Shown here: piece after piece, positions 56,505 to 64,000 of the stretch | Layout: every line of letters begins with the position of its first letter | Numbering within the stretch: the stretch's first letter is position 1 | DNA from: Candidatus Pseudobacter hemicellulosilyticus | GTDB taxonomy: Bacteria > Bacteroidota > Bacteroidia > Chitinophagales > Chitinophagaceae | Length of the DNA: 64,000 nt | Direction of reading: 5' to 3' | Assembly (NCBI GenBank): GCA_029202545.1 | Contig: CP119311.1 | Coordinates: 5,394,001-5,458,000, forward strand | Program-made: the position numbers and the translations under genes | The notes under the pieces: generated by a model | What the model saw: the letters and a program-made list of their open reading frames with translations, nothing else | Database searches by the model: none | Told to the model about the DNA's origin: nothing

Positions 56505-56535
56505 TGGTACACTATGATTGCAGAATGGTATACTA
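56505..56535 (-). promoter_or_regulatory. 21-bp-spaced direct repeat, probable HTCS operator
   Basis: Minus strand reads TAGTATACCA (56535-56526), 11 bases, TAGTGTACCA (56514-56505): 9 of 10 identical with a 21-bp period, two helical turns. The proximal copy ends 19 bases before the -7 box, exactly where a -33 element would be. AraC-type domains bind such tandem sites on one face of the DNA. The regulator encoded next door has an AraC-type C-terminus. Confidence 0.65.
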
Positions 56536-56575
56536 CATGTTTAATTGTTGATTAACAGGAGAAAAGCTCCAGGTA

Positions 56576-59500
56576 TTACAATTGGATGCGATATTGATCC
56601 CGGTACTCTTTGGGTGAGCAGTTATAGCGTTTTTTGAACTCCCGGAAGAAGTAAGACCGGTTATTGAACCCGGTTTTGTAGAAGATCTCGGAGACAGTAA
56701 GCTGGGTGGACTGCAACAGGTGACAGGCCCGCTGCAACCGGACATGCTTGATAAATTCAGCCGGCGCCATATCGGACAGAGCCTTGAGCTTCCGGTACAG
56801 CTGTGTTTTGCTGATCCGCAGCTTTTCTTCCAGGAAGGCGCTGTCCAGTTCCGTATCGTCCATATGCTCTTCTATCAGCCGGACAATCTCGTTGAGGAAT
56901 TTCTTATCGGTATCTTCCAGCTCTTCCTCCGCAATGCCGGCCTTGATATCATCTTTCTTGAAAAGGTCCAGCAACCGCCCCCGGTATTCCAGCAGCTTTC
57001 GTACCCGCACCTGGAGGTGGGCAGTATCAAAAGGCTTGGGAATATAGGCGTCGGCCCCGGCGTCATAGCCCTCCGTTTTTTGTTCCAGGCTGCCCCGGGC
57101 CGATAAGAGTACAAAAGGTATATGGGAAGTGGCGGGAGCCGACTTTACCTTATGGCATAATTCAAGTCCGCCTATCTCCGGCATCATCACATCACTGATG
57201 ATCAGGTCCGGCAGTCCGTTCTGCATGAACTCCAATGCCTGGCGGCCGTTCTCAGCTTCGTACACAATATAATGCTCGGAAAAAATATCCCTGAGCAGGA
57301 AGCGGATGGAAGGTTCGTCATCCACCACCAGGATGGATTTCTTACCCTGCGTGTCCAGGTCTTCCAGGATAGCGCGTTTGTTGTTCTCCCTGGCCGACAA
57401 CTCCAGTGAAGGTTCACCACCCGCTGTAATAGAGCGCAGCAGGTAGGAAGGGCCAACAGGTGGCGCAGGCGTAGCTTCCGCTGTAATGGTATGCTCCGGC
57501 GCCGTTGCCGGCAGCCGCACCTGGAAACTGATCCAGTCGCCATTAGTGAACACCGACAGCGTACCCTGCAGCAGTTGCACCAGCTGGCGGGTAAAAGCCA
57601 GTCCAAAACCATGACTGTATTTATCGGGCGTAGCTTCATCGCCCACATAATATTTATCAAATAGCTGCTGCACCTGCGCTTCCGTCAGTTTGCAGCCCGA
57701 GTTACCAACTTCAATATCCAGCCAGCCGTTCTCCTGTTGCACAGAGAACACGATCTCCTGTTTGCTGTCCGTATGTTTGAAGGCATTGGACAGCAGGTTG
57801 AAGACGATCTTCTCCAGCTTGTCCTTATCGGTCATGACCAGGATATCCGGTTTAATATCGAGGGTGAAAGACATTTCTTTCTGCTCGCGCAGGGGTTCAA
57901 AGAGCCGGGCGATGCTGGTCAGCAGTGCGGACACATTGAGGTCCCCGGTCTGTATATTGAGATGCCCCGCTTCCGCCTTGCGGAAATCCAGCAGCTGGTT
58001 CACCAGGTAGGTGAGCCGGGAGGATTGCTGGTGGATGATGGACAGGAACCTGTTGCGGGCATTGTTCTGTTCTGCCGGCGGTGTTTTGTACAGGTAGCGC
58101 TCTACAGAGCCGTTGATCAGGGTCAGCGGCGTTTGCAGCTCATGCGCAATATTGGTGAAAAAGCTCAGCTGCTCCCGGTGCTGCTCTTCATCTTTCAGGC
58201 GCAGCAGCCGCTCCGTTTCAAAAGCATGGCGTTGCTGCGACTGGCGCACCAGGTAACGGGCCAGCAGGATCAGCCCCGTACCCACCAGCAGGATATACCC
58301 TGTAATAGCCCACCAGGTTTTCCAGGGGGGCGGCAGGATGGTGATCTGCAAGGTAGCCGGCGTTTCATTCCAGTTGCCCGATCCGTTGGAGGCCTTCACC
58401 TGGAAAGTATAATGACCGGGGTCCAGGTTGGTATAGGTGACGGCCCTGTCGGTAGCCCGGGCATTGATCCAATCCTTGTCAAAGCCTTCCATCTTATAGG
58501 CATAGGCATTGTTCTCCGGGTTGGAGAAATGCAGGCCGATAAAACCGATGGTGAACACATTGTTCTGGTAGTTCAGCTCAATCTCTTTTGTTTGACCGAT
58601 GGCCTGGTGGAGGATCACATCTCCATTGAACTGCTGGCCGATGCCCACTTCCTTGTTGAACAATTTCAGTTCCGAGAGCAGGACCTCCGGCTGCGCACTG
58701 TTGGCCGACACCTGGGCCGGATCAAAAATGAGGAAGCCATCAGACGTGCCGAACAGGAAAGTATGTTCATTGTATTTATAGGCGCAGCTATAACTGAAAT
58801 TGACAGTGGGCAGAAAATGCTGGAAGCTTTCTTTACCTATATGAAAACGCAGCAATCCTTTGATGGTGCTGATCCAGAGATAGTCCTTGCTGGGCAGGAT
58901 GCCATTGACAGATTTATCGGGCAGGCCGTCCTGCTCCAGGAAATTCCGGATAGCCACATCATAGCCGCCGCCGGGCTTTTTGGCCAGCACCAATTTATTG
59001 AGCCCTAATTCAGAGCCCACCCATAATACATTGCTGGGATATTCTACAATGGAGTAAATGATATTGCCCAATACCTGCTGCCCTTCCGCTTGCTGTTTTA
59101 CCCGCGTAAATTTCCCGGTGGCGGGGTCCAGCCAGCTCAGGCCGGAGGTTTCAAAGCCCACCCAGATCCTGCCGTTATGGTCTTCGTACAGGGAACGGAT
59201 GAATACGGAACTCAGGCTGCTGCTGTCTTTGGGATTGTGCGTATACAGCTTCCTGCTGCCATCTGCTTTTATTTGCAGCAGCCCGTCGTTGGTGCCTATC
59301 CAGAAGCTGCCTTTGGAATCTTTGAGGAATGCAAATACCGCCTGCCCCTGCATTTCTTTGGGAGAAGCTGCTGGTGCGGCGGGATTGAGCTGTACGGCGC
59401 CACCGAGGGTGCCCAGCCATACATGCTGCTGGTCTACATAGAGCGAGCGGTGTGCATTGAAGGGCGAGCCCGCAGGCTGGAACTGGAAAGTGCGGGTAGA

Positions 59501-60682
59501 CTGGTCCCGCAGGTTGTACTGGTAACAGGCATTCTTAGCCGTACCCAGCCAGATATTATCACCATCCACGGTGAAGATGCTGCGCACCTGGTCTTCCGAC
59601 CGCGGATCCCGGAAAGTATAATAGTGAAAAGGCAGTACATGCAGGTTAAGCCGGTTGAGCCCCAGCTCGGTGCCGCACCAGAGATTATCCGTTCTGTCTA
59701 TGAATACAGTATACACCAGGTTATTGCTGAGACTTTGCGGATTCAGTGGATTGCTTTTGTAAAAGCTGATCTGCCTGTCGGACCGCCCCATGCGCGCCAG
59801 GCCCCGGTCGGTGGCCAGCCAGAGATCGCCGGTGGCCGACCGGCAGATATCAAATACCTCCGTATTCTGGAGCGAAGGGTTCTGCTGGTTCACCGTATCA
59901 TCCAGGTCGTACTCCCCTGTCAATGAATTATAGCGCAGCAGCAGGATGCCCTGTGTGGCCGTGGCAATGTAAAGATCTTTATTGTCTTCGAGGAGCGACC
60001 AGAAATAACTGCCATAAGGATCGGGCTCCACCTTGATGGGATAAAAACGAAAAGCATTGCTCCTGGTATTGTAATGCACCATGCCTTCCGTAGTGGCTAT
60101 CCAGAGCGCATCACCCTGTGAGCGGATGATCCTGCTGACATAGGTCTTCAGCGGGAATTGCGAAAAACTGTCAAACACACCGGTGGCTGGATTCAGCCGG
60201 GCAAGTCCATTCTGTGTGCCGATCCAGAGCATGCCGGCATTATCAAATTGCAGGGCCGTGATCTTATTGGAGAACAGCGATTGTTTATTACCGGGAATAT
60301 GCGTAAAGGAAGTGAACTGCTCCGTCCGGGTATCAAACAGGTTGAGGCCATTCAGCGTACCGATCCAGATATTTTTTTCCTTGTCCTCACAGATAGCAAA
60401 GGCCCAGTTGCCGGATATGCTGTTGGGGTCATTGGTATTGTAATATTTGCGGAAGGTATACCCGTCATATTTGCTGACGCCGTTCATAGTGCCTACCCAG
60501 AGAAAACCGCGACTGTCCTGGAATACAGAACGGATCCGGTTATCGGGCAATCCATCTTTGCTGGTGAAGCGGGTGAACAGTAGATCGGGAATGAATTTGG
60601 AGGTAGCGCCTTCCGTAGACTGGGCGATGGCGGCTGTAGTGCAGTGCGCTACCAGGATCAGGATAAAAAGCAATCGTTTCAT
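56576..60682 (-). CDS. Hybrid two-component system sensor/regulator (HTCS)
   Basis: 1368-residue one-protein regulator. ATG 60682 starts the signal peptide; GTG 60688 is also in frame. A periplasmic two-propeller sensor (about 30-695; many GxLWIGTxxGLxR-type blades) leads to a Y_Y_Y domain (about 705-784) and a transmembrane helix (about 788-810). The kinase has phospho-acceptor His847 in NIAHELQTP, N-box NLLSNAFKHT and G-box HGFGLAF. The receiver has Asp1164 in ISDVMMPE and Lys in IPKPFD. The AraC-type DNA-binding domain is at about 1260-1368 (LTVSEIFYKTGFNNRSYFFR). It senses a glycan fragment in the periplasm and activates the PUL, very probably at the 56505-56535 repeat. It is 132 bp upstream of SusC on the same strand. 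Confidence 0.97.
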   Translation of the reverse strand: MKRLLFILILVAHCTTAAIAQSTEGATSKFIPDLLFTRFTSKDGLPDNRIRSVFQDSRGFLWVGTMNGVSKYDGYTFRKYYNTNDPNSISGNWAFAICEDKEKNIWIGTLNGLNLFDTRTEQFTSFTHIPGNKQSLFSNKITALQFDNAGMLWIGTQNGLARLNPATGVFDSFSQFPLKTYVSRIIRSQGDALWIATTEGMVHYNTRSNAFRFYPIKVEPDPYGSYFWSLLEDNKDLYIATATQGILLLRYNSLTGEYDLDDTVNQQNPSLQNTEVFDICRSATGDLWLATDRGLARMGRSDRQISFYKSNPLNPQSLSNNLVYTVFIDRTDNLWCGTELGLNRLNLHVLPFHYYTFRDPRSEDQVRSIFTVDGDNIWLGTAKNACYQYNLRDQSTRTFQFQPAGSPFNAHRSLYVDQQHVWLGTLGGAVQLNPAAPAASPKEMQGQAVFAFLKDSKGSFWIGTNDGLLQIKADGSRKLYTHNPKDSSSLSSVFIRSLYEDHNGRIWVGFETSGLSWLDPATGKFTRVKQQAEGQQVLGNIIYSIVEYPSNVLWVGSELGLNKLVLAKKPGGGYDVAIRNFLEQDGLPDKSVNGILPSKDYLWISTIKGLLRFHIGKESFQHFLPTVNFSYSCAYKYNEHTFLFGTSDGFLIFDPAQVSANSAQPEVLLSELKLFNKEVGIGQQFNGDVILHQAIGQTKEIELNYQNNVFTIGFIGLHFSNPENNAYAYKMEGFDKDWINARATDRAVTYTNLDPGHYTFQVKASNGSGNWNETPATLQITILPPPWKTWWAITGYILLVGTGLILLARYLVRQSQQRHAFETERLLRLKDEEQHREQLSFFTNIAHELQTPLTLINGSVERYLYKTPPAEQNNARNRFLSIIHQQSSRLTYLVNQLLDFRKAEAGHLNIQTGDLNVSALLTSIARLFEPLREQKEMSFTLDIKPDILVMTDKDKLEKIVFNLLSNAFKHTDSKQEIVFSVQQENGWLDIEVGNSGCKLTEAQVQQLFDKYYVGDEATPDKYSHGFGLAFTRQLVQLLQGTLSVFTNGDWISFQVRLPATAPEHTITAEATPAPPVGPSYLLRSITAGGEPSLELSARENNKRAILEDLDTQGKKSILVVDDEPSIRFLLRDIFSEHYIVYEAENGRQALEFMQNGLPDLIISDVMMPEIGGLELCHKVKSAPATSHIPFVLLSARGSLEQKTEGYDAGADAYIPKPFDTAHLQVRVRKLLEYRGRLLDLFKKDDIKAGIAEEELEDTDKKFLNEIVRLIEEHMDDTELDSAFLEEKLRISKTQLYRKLKALSDMAPAEFIKHVRLQRACHLLQSTQLTVSEIFYKTGFNNRSYFFREFKKRYNCSPKEYRDQYRIQL

Positions 60683-60780
60683 CAACACTACTGGTTAAGC
60701 TGTTTACAGAACCTGTTGATAGCTGCTTGCAGATAAGGGTATGGTTGGTCAGCAGGCATCGTTAGCGCGTTTGGTTAGCT

Positions 60781-60788
60781 CAAATGTA
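60781..60788 (-). promoter_or_regulatory. -7 promoter element for the HTCS gene
   Basis: Minus strand TACATTTG matches TAnnTTTG fully, about 100 bases before the HTCS ATG, giving a leader near 90 bases. No good -33 box is seen. This lets the regulator be expressed independently of the gene upstream, which has no visible terminator. Confidence 0.5.
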
Positions 60789-60814
60789 ATGGATATCCGC
60801 GGGATGCGGAAGAA

Positions 60815-63800
60815 TTAATTGGCTGGCTGATAGGCTTCAAAATAGTCGATCCCGAGAGGCCCTTTATCCTGTGGGATCAACTCCAGCGTATGGGGTCCGT
60901 TGGGCAGTCCGCTCACCAGGGTGGTCCTGTATAACGCACGGGAATGAATGATGGCCGGCGGTTCATACGCCGCAGGATAAGCAGGCGCCACGGCCCATTT
61001 CACCTGGAAACCCACCCGCGTTACCGAGCGGAATGTTTTTTTGATATTACTGAAAATAATATCCGCAGGTTCTATCACTACCCTGCCTGATCTTGAAATG
61101 AATAAAGAATCAGATCGGCCATTTCCATCGGGACCGGTCACCGAACCTACTACCGTATACATATATACGCTGCTATCAGCATTGATACCCGTAACCTCCA
61201 GCGTCCATTCTTCCGGCGTCAGCGGGCTGTTATGGTGTACCTGCCGGATAGCAGGCCACCAGGTGCCTGGTCCTGCAGAAGGCCGGGTGATCATGTACCG
61301 TCCAGCATAGGCCGACAGGGGCTGCCCATCCAGCAGCAGCGTGGCTTTTCCGCCGGCTGCTTTTTGCAGTGTTGCCGTATGGGCTACAGCATCCAGTCGG
61401 GTACCGGTAAACCGGATAAGCTGCCGCTCACTTTTGCCAAGGGGCAATTGCTTCACCGTACCGGAATTGGGTGTGAAAGCGGGATCATACCGGATATGCC
61501 GGCCCACCAGCTGGACCAGCAGCCAGTTGCCATCCCGGTTGGGATGCACGTTATCCCGCAGCAGGTCTTTGGGCTGCAATTGATTTGCGGTCAGGTATTG
61601 GGGCCATTCACTGGAAATATCCACATATTCCAGCTGGTGCCTGTTGGCCACCCCGCGTAATGCTTCAGCAGTAGTACTGCTGGGCTTCTGCTGGTTGCCA
61701 TTGGTATGATGTCCCATGAGGATGATATCAGCGTTGCTGGTTTTCCGGATGGCGCTGAAGAGCTGGTCCAGCTCAGCGCCGGGTTTCTCCCCGCCATACA
61801 CATGGAAGATGACCAGGTCCGCACAGGTATTATAAATATCATGCGGCGCCACGCGGATCAGCTGGCTGGCGCCAAAGCCGCCGATGCTGCGGTTCTCCAG
61901 GTCCACAATGGCATGGGGGAATTGTAGTTCCAGGTATTCCCGCATATAGTCTGTGAAAAGTTTGCTGCCGGTGATGGACTGGCCGTAGATCAGCACTTTG
62001 ACCGGTATGCGGCGTTTGGGCGTACTGCCTCCCAGCAGGGATGCCGCTCTCGCAATGCGGGCGCCCAGGGAGTCCGGGTTAGCAGCAGGTGCGGGAGCAG
62101 GCATGTATTGCCGGGGATGGTTAATGGTCTCATATTTTTGAAGGGCGTCCATTTCTGCTTTTTCCTGCGAGTAGTCGGGCAGGGTATCTGCAATCACGGT
62201 AAAGGCGGCGCCAGCTGCATAGGTATAGGCTTTCTCTGCGCTGATGGCCTTATTGCTTTCGAAGATAGTGCCAAGAATGCCGGGTGTTTCTTTATCGCGC
62301 GAGGGGCCTTTGGCTTCTTCATCTACCACATAGTTATAATAGCCCTCCCCTTTTACCCAGCCTGTTTTTACATTGGGTGAAAAGGCTTCAATGGTATTGC
62401 GACGGACTTCCAGCCCCAGGATACCAGTACCCCAGAGTTTGGCGGAACGCACCTGCGCCAGGTAAGCGGCAATATAAGCAGGCCGGATGCCATTGGTATT
62501 CTGGACAAGATTATTTTCCACCAGCAGCTTCCAGCCTATATTGTAGCGGTTGTTGAAGAGGCGCTGATCGGCTCGGATATAAATACCTTCGGAATTGATC
62601 AGCTGGTTGCCGGACACTACAATATCATTCCCGCCGCAATAGAGCCAGATACCCCGGTTATTGCCTTTGAGAATATTGTTCCTGATCAGCATCTGCCAGG
62701 CGGACCATTGGGTAATGATGTACTGGCTGCCTGCTTCGGGGATGATATCCCAGGGGCGGTCTACGGTGAGACTGGTATCGGTATTACCGGTGATCAGCCG
62801 CCACTGCCCTGCGCCTTTGCCATTGACAATGGCAATACTGTAATTGGTGGGATGCACCACGTATTGCCAGTCGGTACTGACGCGGTCTGTAAAATCCTGG
62901 TATTCGTTCTTATTATCTGTAATGCTGTTGGCGGTGGCGGCGCTGACCTTGCCCACGGTATTCTGGTGGGCCATGCCAGCCTGGCTGAGGATGGTTTCTC
63001 CCTGGTTGCGGACAGCAATGGGGGCTCCGGTAACATCAAAACTATTGCCCTGCACTACAATATCTTTTACATAGTCCAGGCTGAGGCCACCTGTTTCATG
63101 CTTCGACTGATGATCACCGTTACGTACAAAAAAATTATTCTCAAACACGGCCCGCTGGCAGCCGTTGGCGCCGAAGCGACCGGCATAGTAATCGTGCCGG
63201 TTATTCCGGAAACTGACCTGCGAGGAGTTCTTGAGATCCCAGGGCCAGGTACGGGTAGGTCCGTTGATGCCACGCACCTGGATAGCGGTATTGCTGAAGC
63301 GGCAATTTTCAATGAGCAGCTGGTGTATATTAACCATGGCCAGTCCCCAGCCAGTACCATTATCAAAATGGCAATCCTGGAGGATAATGGACGAACCACC
63401 TTCGGGCATATTCTTCACTGTGGTCATGAAGTTGCCGCTTTCATTGACGTTCTGGAGGCTTAACCCTACCAGCCCGCTGAGCTGGATAGCGCCGGGAAAA
63501 ACCAGGCCCATGCCTTCTTCCCGGCTATCGGGCCAGCCCAGGGTCCAGCCGTAGCTCGCTTTTACACGTTCGGTGGAAAAGGGCTGACCATAACCATAGC
63601 AGAGGATGGTCTTCCCCTGCCCTGCTCCCTGCAGGACCACGCGGGACAACATTTTGAGACCGCAGCCGCTGCTATACTCAATGCGATAAGTACCGGCAGG
63701 TAATTGTACAATACCGCCACCATCCGCATGGGCGCGGTCAATGGCCGCTTGGATAGCCGCACGGTCATTTTTTATGCCGTCACCCGCGGCGTGCTGGGCC

Positions 63801-64000
63801 AGTCGCGGGTCCTTTTTCACATCATATATATTTTGGGCGAACCTAAAAGCCGCTACCCAGGGAACCTGGCTGTTGAAAGGGATAGGTTCCTTTGGTACGA
63901 TGAGCAGTGAATCCGGAGTGGTAGCAGCCTCCTCCTGGGCGCCTGCGCCATTCCCTACCGTTACCCTGTATTTTCCAGGTGCAAGCGCGTCTGGTAACTG
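60815..64000 (-). CDS. Beta-helix / SGNH esterase fusion enzyme (5' end outside window)
   Basis: The frame stays open to the right edge, so the true start is outside; a GTG at 63820 is internal. From the edge: the end of a beta domain (KYRVTVGNGAG), then FNSQVPWVAAFRFAQNIYDV and a right-handed beta-helix (DRAAIQAAIDRAHADGGGIV, LPAGTYRIE, repeated RNN turns). An SGNH/GDSL-type hydrolase follows: YGQSIT with the nucleophile Ser codon at 61976-61978, ENRSIGGFGAS, MGHHTNGN and DNVHPNRDGNW, which carries the Asp/His pair. A C-terminal beta-sandwich ends the protein. The helix is paralogous to that at 41505. It is probably a lyase-type or depolymerising enzyme with a deacetylase, lying upstream of the HTCS gene. 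Confidence 0.88.
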   Translation of the reverse strand, partial: QLPDALAPGKYRVTVGNGAGAQEEAATTPDSLLIVPKEPIPFNSQVPWVAAFRFAQNIYDVKKDPRLAQHAAGDGIKNDRAAIQAAIDRAHADGGGIVQLPAGTYRIEYSSGCGLKMLSRVVLQGAGQGKTILCYGYGQPFSTERVKASYGWTLGWPDSREEGMGLVFPGAIQLSGLVGLSLQNVNESGNFMTTVKNMPEGGSSIILQDCHFDNGTGWGLAMVNIHQLLIENCRFSNTAIQVRGINGPTRTWPWDLKNSSQVSFRNNRHDYYAGRFGANGCQRAVFENNFFVRNGDHQSKHETGGLSLDYVKDIVVQGNSFDVTGAPIAVRNQGETILSQAGMAHQNTVGKVSAATANSITDNKNEYQDFTDRVSTDWQYVVHPTNYSIAIVNGKGAGQWRLITGNTDTSLTVDRPWDIIPEAGSQYIITQWSAWQMLIRNNILKGNNRGIWLYCGGNDIVVSGNQLINSEGIYIRADQRLFNNRYNIGWKLLVENNLVQNTNGIRPAYIAAYLAQVRSAKLWGTGILGLEVRRNTIEAFSPNVKTGWVKGEGYYNYVVDEEAKGPSRDKETPGILGTIFESNKAISAEKAYTYAAGAAFTVIADTLPDYSQEKAEMDALQKYETINHPRQYMPAPAPAANPDSLGARIARAASLLGGSTPKRRIPVKVLIYGQSITGSKLFTDYMREYLELQFPHAIVDLENRSIGGFGASQLIRVAPHDIYNTCADLVIFHVYGGEKPGAELDQLFSAIRKTSNADIILMGHHTNGNQQKPSSTTAEALRGVANRHQLEYVDISSEWPQYLTANQLQPKDLLRDNVHPNRDGNWLLVQLVGRHIRYDPAFTPNSGTVKQLPLGKSERQLIRFTGTRLDAVAHTATLQKAAGGKATLLLDGQPLSAYAGRYMITRPSAGPGTWWPAIRQVHHNSPLTPEEWTLEVTGINADSSVYMYTVVGSVTGPDGNGRSDSLFISRSGRVVIEPADIIFSNIKKTFRSVTRVGFQVKWAVAPAYPAAYEPPAIIHSRALYRTTLVSGLPNGPHTLELIPQDKGPLGIDYFEAYQPAN

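Noticed and set aside
57737..59008. 423-codon plus-strand frame opposite the HTCS gene
   Set aside because: It is antisense to the kinase and Y_Y_Y regions, whose motifs are intact on the minus strand.
63818..63820. GTG at 63820 as the start of the right-edge enzyme gene
   Set aside because: The frame continues upstream to base 64000 with residues matching the paralogous domain of the 41505 gene (FNSQVPW...FAQNIYDV), so this codon is internal.

Overview
The window looks like a chromosomal segment from a Bacteroidota bacterium, most likely family Chitinophagaceae (an inference from gene content). The evidence is five kinds of hallmark: three SusC/SusD pairs, an ECF sigma factor with a FecR anti-sigma factor and an STN-containing SusC, a one-protein hybrid two-component regulator, TAnnTTTG-type promoter boxes, and an absence of Shine-Dalgarno sequences. 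There is no phage, insertion sequence or CRISPR array. Genes run rightward from 1 to 31,000 and leftward from 31,071 to 64,000, and the two halves meet at a 16-bp-stem bidirectional terminator (31014-31051).

Rightward half. (a) 1-9.3 kb is an efflux locus: three MacB/FtsX-type ABC permeases (the first cut by the window edge), a secreted DUF4097-type protein with an exact 18-residue repeat, an ABC ATPase and a TolC-family outer-membrane channel. A 427-bp gap before the ATPase holds a 22-bp-period direct repeat and a sigma-54-like -24 element. (b) 9.3-10.5 kb holds tRNA-Gly(CCC), a shared terminator, and a leftward pair encoding an SPFH lipoprotein and a small membrane protein. (c) 10.6-21.6 kb encodes an ECF sigma factor, FecR, STN-SusC, SusD, two lipoproteins and a secreted HExxHxxGxxH metalloprotease. 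This is probably a trans-envelope-regulated peptide or protein uptake system resembling RagAB plus a protease. The SusC leader has two strong hairpins. (d) 22.0-31.0 kb holds two consecutive RHS/YD-repeat proteins. The second ends in an AT-rich tip with a HETGH zinc-peptidase motif, followed with a 1-base overlap by a small exported protein, a candidate immunity protein.

Leftward half (31-64 kb) is one large polysaccharide utilization locus. A right-handed beta-helix/SGNH-esterase fusion (cut by the right edge) and the hybrid two-component sensor lie upstream of a ten-gene, roughly 25-kb operon. The operon order is SusC-SusD-lipoprotein-SusC-SusD, an esterase/beta-helix/esterase fusion, a beta-propeller/CBM9-like protein, a giant Fn3 protein with a heparinase-like region, a GH105-type unsaturated uronyl hydrolase, and a FucP-like sugar importer. 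Gaps are 7-25 bp throughout. The operon promoter has a perfect -7 box (TAGATTTG), and at the -33 position a 21-bp-spaced direct repeat (TAGTATACCA / TAGTGTACCA) that is probably the binding site of the regulator encoded next door.

The beta-helix enzymes, GH105 protein and three esterase domains point to an esterified (acetylated) uronic-acid polysaccharide such as a pectic rhamnogalacturonan. The substrate itself is inferred. The two beta-helix fusion proteins are clearly paralogous in their helix domains but carry different esterases. Together with the RHS metallopeptidase cassette, they are the most novel content here.
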